Shown in pieces: positions 32,801-41,800 of a DNA stretch of 64,000 bases. Under the pieces are notes generated by a model. The model had not been told where the DNA came from and did no database searches. It saw only the letters and a list, made by a program, of their open reading frames with translations. The position numbers and the translations under genes were made by a program. Numbering within the stretch: position 1 is the first letter of the stretch; each line of letters starts with the position of its first letter. Origin of the DNA: Sinonovacula constricta (taxonomy: Eukaryota; Mollusca; Bivalvia; Cardiida; Solecurtidae); assembly GCA_007844125.1 (NCBI GenBank), contig CM017564.1, positions 14,873,714 through 14,937,713 on the forward strand, given 5' to 3'.

Positions 32801-35800
32801 CTATCACTATGTCATGGGCGATCCTTTCAGAACGTAGCTGCCATGGCCATTACAAGTCCACATCTCTAACACTATGTCATTGGCGATCCTTTCAGAAGGT
32901 AGCAGTCATAGGCATTACAAGTCAGCAACTCTACCACTATGTCATGGGCGCTCCTTTCAGAACGTAGCTGTCATGGCCATTACAAGTCCACATCTCTAAC
33001 ACTATGTCATTGGCGATCCTTTCAGAAGGTAGCTGTCATAGGCATTACAAGTCCGCAACTCTACCACTATGTCATGGGCGACCCTTTCAGAAGGTAGCTG
33101 TCATAGGCATTACAAGTCAGCAACTCTACCACTATGTCATGGGCGCCCCATTCAAAAGGTAAATGTCATAGTCATTACAAGTCCACAACTCTACCACTAT
33201 ATCATGGGCGACCCTTTCAGAAGGTAGCTGTCATAGGCATTACAAGTTCACAACTCTATCACTATGTCATGGGCGCCCCTTTCAGAAGGTAGCAGTCATA
33301 GGCATTGCACGTCCACATCTCTACCACTATGTCATGGGCGACCCTTTTAGAAGGTAGCTGTCATAGGCATTACAAGTCCACAACAATATCACTATATCAT
33401 GGGCACCCCTTTCAGAAGGTAGATGTCATAGGCATTACAAGTCCACAACTCTACCACTATGTCATGGGCGACCCTTTCAGAAGGTAGCTGTCATAGGCAT
33501 TACAAGTCCACAACTCTACCACTATGTCATGGGCGACCCTTTCAGAAGGTAGCTGTCATAGGCATTACAAGTCCAAAACTCTACCACTATGTCATGGGCG
33601 ACCCTTTCAGAAGGTAGCTGTCATAGGCATTATAAGTCCACAACTCTACCACTATATCATGGGCGCCCCATTCAGAAGGTAGCTGTCATAGGCATTACAA
33701 GTCCACACCTCTACCACTATGTCATGGGCGCCCCTTTCAGAAGGTAGCTGTCATAGGCATTACAAGTCCACAACTCTACCGCTATGTCATGGGCGCCCCT
33801 TTCAGAACGTAGCTGTCATAGTCATTACAAGTCCACAGCTCTACCACTATGTCATGGGCGCCCTTTCAGAAGGTAGCTGTCATAGGCATTACAAGTCCAC
33901 AACTCTACCACTATGTCATGGGCGCCCCATTCAAAAGGTAGATGTCATAGTCATTTCAAGTCCACAACTCTACCACTATGTCACGGGCGCCCCTTTCAGA
34001 AGGTAGCAGTCATAGGCATTACAAGTCCACAACTCTACCACTATGTCATGGGCGCCCCTTTCAGAAGGTAGCAGTCATAGGCATTACAAGTCCACAACTC
34101 TACCGCTATGTCATGGGCGCCCCTTTCAGAACGTAGCTGTCATAGTCATTACAAGTCCACAGCTCTACCACTATGTCATGGGCGCCCTTTCAGAAGGTAG
34201 CTGTCATAGGCATTACAAGTCCACAACTCTACCACTATGTCATGGGCGCCCCATTCAAAAGGTAGATGTCATAGTCATTTCAAGTCCACAACTCTACCAC
34301 TATGTCACGGGCGCCCCTTTCAGAAGGTAGCAGTCATAGGCATTACAAGTCCACAACTCTACCACTATGTCACGGGCGCCCCTTTCAGAAGGTAGCAGTC
34401 ATAGGCATTACAAGTCCACAACTCTACCACTATGTCATGGGCGCCCCTTTCAGAAGGTAGCAGTCATAGGCATTACACGTCCACAACTCTACCACTATGT
34501 CACGGGCGCCCCTTTCAGAAGGTAGCTGTCATAGGCATTACAAGTCCACAACTCCACCACTATGTCATGGGCACCCCTTTCAGAAGGTAGCAGTCATAGG
34601 CATTACAAGTCAGCAACTCTACCACTATGTCATGGGCGCCCCTTTCAGAAGGCAGCTGTCATAGGCATTACAAGTCCACAACTCTACCACTATGTCACGG
34701 GCGCCCCTTTCAGAAGGTAGCTGTCATAGGCATTACAAGTCCACAACTCTACCACTATGTCACGGGCGCCCCTTTCAGAAGGCAGCAGTCATAGGCATTA
34801 CAAGTCCACAACTCTACCACTATGTCACGGGCACCCCTTTCAGAAGGCAGCAGTCATAGTCATTACAAGTCCACAACTCTACCACTATGTCACGGGCGCC
34901 CCTTTCAAAAGGTAGCTGTCATAGGCATTACAAGTCCACAACTCTACTACTATATCATGGGCGACCCTTTCAGAAGGAAGCTGTCATAGGCATTACAAGT
35001 CCACAACTCTACCACTATGTCATGGGTGCTCAATTCAGAAGGTAGCTGCCATAGGCATTACAAGTCGGCAACTCTACAACTATGTCATGGCGCCCCTTTC
35101 AGAAGGTAGCAGTGATAGCCATTACAAGTCCACAACTCTACCATTATGTCATGGGCGACCCTTTCAGATGACAGCAGTCATAGGGAACACATTTGATAAT
35201 TCACAAAATTATCTGTCGGCTGTAAATGGGGAAAAGTATGCATAAACATACACAGTTGTTGCCTATGACATTATGAAAACAATAAAAAGCATATACATTT
35301 CATAGCTTAAATGCTTATATGATTGAAATTTAAGAACTTCCTTCTGTCATAGTAAATATTTCAAACATTTATTAACTAGTAGTAAACATGTTAGACTCAG
35401 GATCAGAGTGTCCTGTGTTAAGACGTGAGGTACACTACAAGATGTTGATCTTAGGGCAAGTGAGCCGCTGACTTGAAACTACTCCGCCAATAACTTTGTG
35501 GGTTTGAGTCCCGGTCGGGTTTTCCGGCGAACCTGAGGTGTGATGGTTGTTCTACCCAGAAATAAGTCTGGGGTCTTCCTTCACCAATAATTAGCTGAGC
35601 ATCGCCAATATGACCATAATTGTGTCAATGCGATGTAACAAAAAACAACAACAAACAAACAAATTTACTGCACGTTGCCCAAAACAGTTTCTTCCTTCAT
35701 GTACACAGGTTCTACATTGTAAGTTTGAGAGAAATAAAAAAATAAAAGTATATTTTCAAATTTCATTTCGCAGCATATAATTGTTTTAAAAATTGCAATA

Positions 35801-38800
35801 TTGGTTATATTCATTTTAAAATATTACACATGTATATGTAATCCTTAACATTCAATAATTACTTGTGTTACATAATCGCTCGTCCCAGCTAAAAACTGAA
35901 ATATAAAAAATCAAACCAAAGTATATTTATGTTTGTTTCTATGGCAATAGATCTTGAAGAATCACCCAGACGATGGTTTCTCATTGGTCCATCTGGCATT
36001 CATAGAAAAAACTGAGAACCAGAATTATGTCAAGAGTATCGAGCTGTTTTCCCGAGGCCTGGCAATGAATGGAGAGGGTGTACATCAGGGAAAGTTTTAC
36101 CATCACTATGGGGATGCATATATACGTCTACAACAACCAGACAAGGTACATTTTCGTCTTGTGTCATAGGTTTTTCATCATTTCTGTAAGACTGAGAGAC
36201 TTTAAAACTTCTTTAGTTCTAACAAGTCAAGATAGAAGTTTTCGTGTAGGCCCTTACAAGTCAAGATAGAAGCTTTCATGTAGGCCCTTATAAGTCAAGA
36301 AGGAAGCTTCCATGTAGGCCCTTACAAGTCAAGATGGAAGCTTTCATGGAGGCCCTTACATGTCAAGTTGGAAGCTTTCATTGAGGCCCTTACATGTCAA
36401 GATGGAAGCTTTCATGTAGGCCCTTACAAGTCAATATGAAAGCTTTCATGGAGACCCTTACAGGTCAATATGAAAGCTTTCATGGAGACCCTTACAAGTC
36501 AATATGAAAGCTTTTATGTAGGCCCTTACAAGTCAAGGTAGAAGCTTTCATGGAGACCCTTACAAGTCAAGATGGAAGCTTTCATGGAGGCCCTTACAAG
36601 TCAAGATGAAAGCTTTTATATAGGCCCTTTCAAGTCAACACGAAGCTTTCATGTAGGCACTTACAATTCAAGATGAAAGCTATCATGTAGGACCTTACAA
36701 GTCAAGATAGAAGCTTTCATGTAGGCCCTTACAAGTCGTGATGAAAGCTTTCATGTAAGCCTTTACACCTCAAGAAAGAAGCTTTCATGGAGTCCCTTAC
36801 AAGTCTAGATGGAAGCTTTCATGGAGACCCTTACACGTCAAGATAGAAGCATAATAAGCAATTAGAAACAAGTCACATATTAAGCAATAAGCAACAAAAC
36901 ATATTACTTTAAATTGACTTATGCTTGTAACATATTTGTAAATTTTTTTTGCAGTTTACTAAGTGTTAACTTGCCACAGCCTTGCCTGTGCACACATCTA
37001 GAATATATACTAGTCTTAATAGTTCTCTGTTTAGGCAAGGGAGGTGTTTGCAGAGGCCAAGAGACGTGGATTATTTTTCTCCGAGGATCAGAGATCACTC
37101 TACAATGCTGACCGCCCTTTGACTGCTCGACCTGTCTGGACCGCAGAGCAGACTGGCTACCAGCGGTATATACAGGTGAAGAACATCACTGCACCAAACT
37201 GATTTATATTGAGTGAACAGACTTTTATTATAGAGTGACTCACATTAATTCTCATTTTGGAACTACTATCCTGGATAGTCTTCCCTTAGTACTCAGACAG
37301 GAACTACTATATTTTTTTGTAGGAACTGCGATACTGGATTCGGCCGCCTTAGTTCTCAGATAAGATCTCCTATCCTTGGATTGTTCCCCCTAGTACTCAT
37401 ATAGGAACTACCATCCTGGATTGTCCCCCTTAGTGCTCATATGAACTACTATCTTAGATTGCCCCCCTTAGTACTCATATGAACTACTGTTCTGGATTGT
37501 CCCCCTTAGTTTTCATATGAACTACTATCCTGGATTGTCCCCCTTAGTTTTCATATGAACTACTATCCTGGATTGCCCCCCTAAGTACTCATATAGGAAC
37601 TACTATGCTTGATTGTCCTCCTTAGTACACATTTACAAACTACTATCCTGGATTGTCCCCCTTAGTACTCATATGATCTACTATCCTAGATTGTTCCCCT
37701 TAATACTTGTATGAACTACTATTCTAGATTGTTCCCCTTAATACTCATATGAACTACTATTCCAGATTGTTCCCCTTAGTACTCAATTGAACTACTATCC
37801 TTGATTGTCCCTCTTAGTACTCATGAACTAGTATCCTGGATTGTCCCCCTTAGTACTCATATACGAACTACTATCCTGGATTGTCCTCCTTAGTACTCAT
37901 TTACGACCTACTATCCTGGATTGTCCCCCTTAGTACTCATATGATCTACTATTCTAGATTGTTCCCCTTAATACTCGTATGAACTACTATTCTAGATTGT
38001 TCCCCTTAATACTCATATGAACTATTATTCTAGATTGTTCGCCTTAGTACTCATATGAACTACTATCCTGGATTGTCCCCCTTAGTACACATATGAACTA
38101 CTATCGTGGATTGTTCCTCTTAGTATTCATATAGGAACGACAATGCTTGATTGTCCTTCTTAGTACTTATATGAACTACCATTCTGGATTGTTCCCCTAA
38201 GTTGTCATATAAGAGCTTCTCTCCTGGATTGTCCCCCCCTTACTACTCATATAAGAACTGCTATCCTGGATTGTCCCCCTAAGTATGCATGTAGGTTGTG
38301 AGGGATGGGGGTAGGGGGAGAAGGTGGCATGTAGGTTGTGAGGGATGGGGGTAGGGGGAGGGGTTGGCATGTAGGTTGTGAGGGATGGAGGTAGGGGGAG
38401 GGGTTGGCATGTAGGTTGTAAGGGATGGGGGTAGGGGCAGGGGTTGGCATGTAGGTTGTAATGAATGGGGGTAGGGGCAGGGGTTGGCATGTAGGTTGTA
38501 AGGGATGGGGGTAGGGGGAGGGGTTGGCATGTAGGTTTTAAGGGATGGGGATAGGGGCAGGGGTTGGCATGTAGGTTGTAAGGGATGGGGGTAGGGGATG
38601 GGGTTGGCATGTAGGTTGTAAGGGATGGGTGTAGGGGGAGGGGTTGGCATGTAGGTTGTTAGAGATGGGGTAGGGGGAGGGGTTGGCATGTAGGTTGTGA
38701 GGGACGGGGTAGGGGGAGGGGTTGGCATGTAGGTTGTTAGAGATGGGGGTAGGGGGAGAGGTTGGCATGTAGGTTGTGAGGGATGGGGGTAGGGGGAGAG

Positions 38801-41800
38801 GTTGTCATGTAGGTTGTGAGGAATGGGGTAGGGGGAGGGGTTGGCATGTAGGTTGTAAGGGATGGGGGTAGGGGAGGGTTTGGCATGTAGGTTGTAATGG
38901 ATGGGAGTAGGGGCAGGGGTTGGCATGTAGGTTGTAATGGATGGGGGTAGGGGCAGGGGTTGGCATGTAGGTTGTAATGGATGGGGTTAGGGGCAGGGGT
39001 TGGCATGTAGGTTGTTAGAGATGGGGTATGGGGAGGGGTTGGCATGTAGGTTGTAAGGGATGGGGGTAGGGGCAGGGGTTGGCATGTAGGTTGTAAGGGA
39101 TGGGGGTAGGGGCAGGGGTTGGCATGTAGGATGTAAGGGATGGGGGTATGGGGAGGGGTTGGCATGTAGGTTGTTAGAGATGGGGTAGGGGGAGGGGTTG
39201 GCATGTAGGTTGTAAGGGATGGGGGTAGGGGCAGGGGTTGGCATGTAGGTTGTGAGGGATGGGGGTAGGGAGAGGGTTTGGCATGTAGGTTGTGAGGGAT
39301 GGGGGTAAGGGGAGAGGTTGGCATGTAAGTCGTGAGGGATGGGGGTATGGGAGGGGTTGGCATGTAGGTTGTGAGGGATGGGAGTAGGGAGAGGGGTTGG
39401 CATGTAGGTTGTGAGGGATGGGGGTAGGGGGAGGGGTTGGCATGTCGGTTGTGATGGATGGGGGTAGGGGGAGGGCTTGGCATGTAGGTTGTGATGGATG
39501 GGGATGGGGGTTTGGCATGTAAGTCGTGAGGGATGGGGGTAGGGAGGATTTGGTTTGTAAAGAGAATATGCATTGATTGATACAGTCAAAATATGTCTAA
39601 AAGTTCAACTGCTGCTATTTCTTTGCCAATGGTTGTCATAATACCTTTTAATATATTCTTCAACTCCCCAGCCCCTCAGCTTTGGTTAAATTCTCATTGA
39701 GGCAGGAACTTTCATGTGCAGCTAACCTGCGGTGTGCCGCTGGTTCTACCCAGACATATGTCCTCCACTAATAATAAGCTGGATGTTGCCAATATGCCCA
39801 TAAATGTGTTAGTGCGATGAAACAACAACAACAAACAGCTTCCAGGGTAGGTTCCTTCATGTAAACAAAGTGTTTTGGGTCATCTTTCTGACAGATAAAC
39901 GAAGAAGATAATTATGAGATCAGGATGATATTTATTAAAGTTGGAGTATTGGCTGTTTTTCTTGCTAAAGATAAATGGGCTTTTGGTGGGGAAAATTTCT
40001 TCTTTTGTGGGAAGATGCCATTATTGTACGACAACTTCAAAGAAAACAAAACACTCCATTTTTTGTCACTATTGATACCACAGCCTCCAGGATTGAATCT
40101 GCCTCTTTTTGTTCTCAGTTACTAGAGAAGAACTGGGAAGTGATCAGAGATGAGGCTCTGTCGTTGTTTGATGCCAAGACTCAACTGTTTGTCGACCCCA
40201 CAGAAAATCTTGTCGAGAATGAGAAAGACGGTGACTGGAAGCAGTACACATTCGCTACTAAAGGTAGCAAGTAATGTTATTATTTTAGGATCAATGGTTT
40301 TGTGCATTTTAAGATTTAGAGATGACACAGTTTGCTGTAAAGTCATAAAATGGTATCTGTTTCTCATATGGTACAAAGCACTTTTGATATATTTTGTAAA
40401 TTGTTTAAAAATGTCACTGTTTTAGCAGCTTTTAAGATATTTTCAAAAATGTAAATATCTCTTATTACATACCATATACTTCATGTTTCATATAATGTGA
40501 ATGAGGCATCATTTTATCTCTTTCAAGTGGACACTGTCTCTAAATAACTGAAGTACTGTTGGTTGGACTATAAATGCATCAAACCAATAAACTGTAAATG
40601 TCTGATTTCAGGTCGCCTCTTAGATGGACCTTGCAAGAAAGCACCGAGGACATGTGACTTAGTCCGCCAAATAGAACCTGCGATGACGTGCAAGCGAGGT
40701 CAGATCAAGTTCTCTGTAATGCAGGGTGGTATACATGTGTGGGCGCACACCGGGCCAACCAACTGCCGGCTCCGTGCACATCTGGGACTGGTGGTGCCCC
40801 AGGGACCAGAGCTACGTGTAGTTAATGAAACATTGTAAGTAGCCATATTGGTACAGCCCAACTAAAGGTATCTTATCTTAATTGTGAGTTTTGGTTTCCC
40901 TATCATAATGGCCATACTTATTATTACTGTTATTATTAAAGTTATCATTATTATTGTCATCATTATTTTTATAATCACTATTGTCATCATTATCATTATC
41001 ATTACCGGAACTGGTAGTGCAATCGATAGAACAAAGGCTCCAAGTATGGGAGGCTATGGGTTCGATCCCAGGCATCAACATACCAAAGTCGTAACAAAAG
41101 GGTAGTAGTACAGCTCTCTTGCTAATTATCAAGCAAATATAAGGGTAGTTCCAAGACTGGTTGGCCTGGTGTCAGGATAATGTGACTGGGTGTGGTATCA
41201 TGCCAGGTGTTCACGGCATGCTATACACAGTGAAGGCAGCACTATATCTGCTTCAAGTGAACACCGTCTCCAGATAACTGAAATACTGTTGGCGGGACAA
41301 TAAACCCAATAAACAAACATTATCATCATTATTATCATTATTATTGTCTTCATTTTCATTTTTTGTATCACCGTCATAACTGGCCTTATTACAATTGTAA
41401 TTTTCATAATCCTCATCATAATTATCATTTAACATTTTATCATATAATTCACATTTAGTCTCAATTCATTTGTAATATTTGTCATGTCAAAAATATGACA
41501 AGACACAGGATTTAGGGTTCAAAGGGGACATCTGGGCAAAATTGAGTTTATAGTTGTTTCAAAGTAGTGAAAATAAACCAGTTTCAGAAAATAGGCATGG
41601 AGATTATATAGATATCAGATTTGTAAAAACATAGCTTTAGATGCAAAAGTTAAGTGCATTAATTTATGATTTTTTGCACTTTTAAATAAGCAGTTAGTGT
41701 TTTATTCAGAAATGGAAATTCACACATTTTCATTGTCTTTCAGAAGATAGACAGTGTGAAAAAAATAATTATTTCTTTTATTTGCATCTCTTTTTTTCAA

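Noticed and set aside
28228..35180. CRISPR-like regular repeat array
   Set aside because: Units are contiguous with no unique spacers, and the context is a eukaryotic intron with a SINE at the edge.
38197..39589. Pro-rich frames of 200-278 residues on -
   Set aside because: Complement of the 40-bp G-rich array in ASPH intron 9; no gene features.
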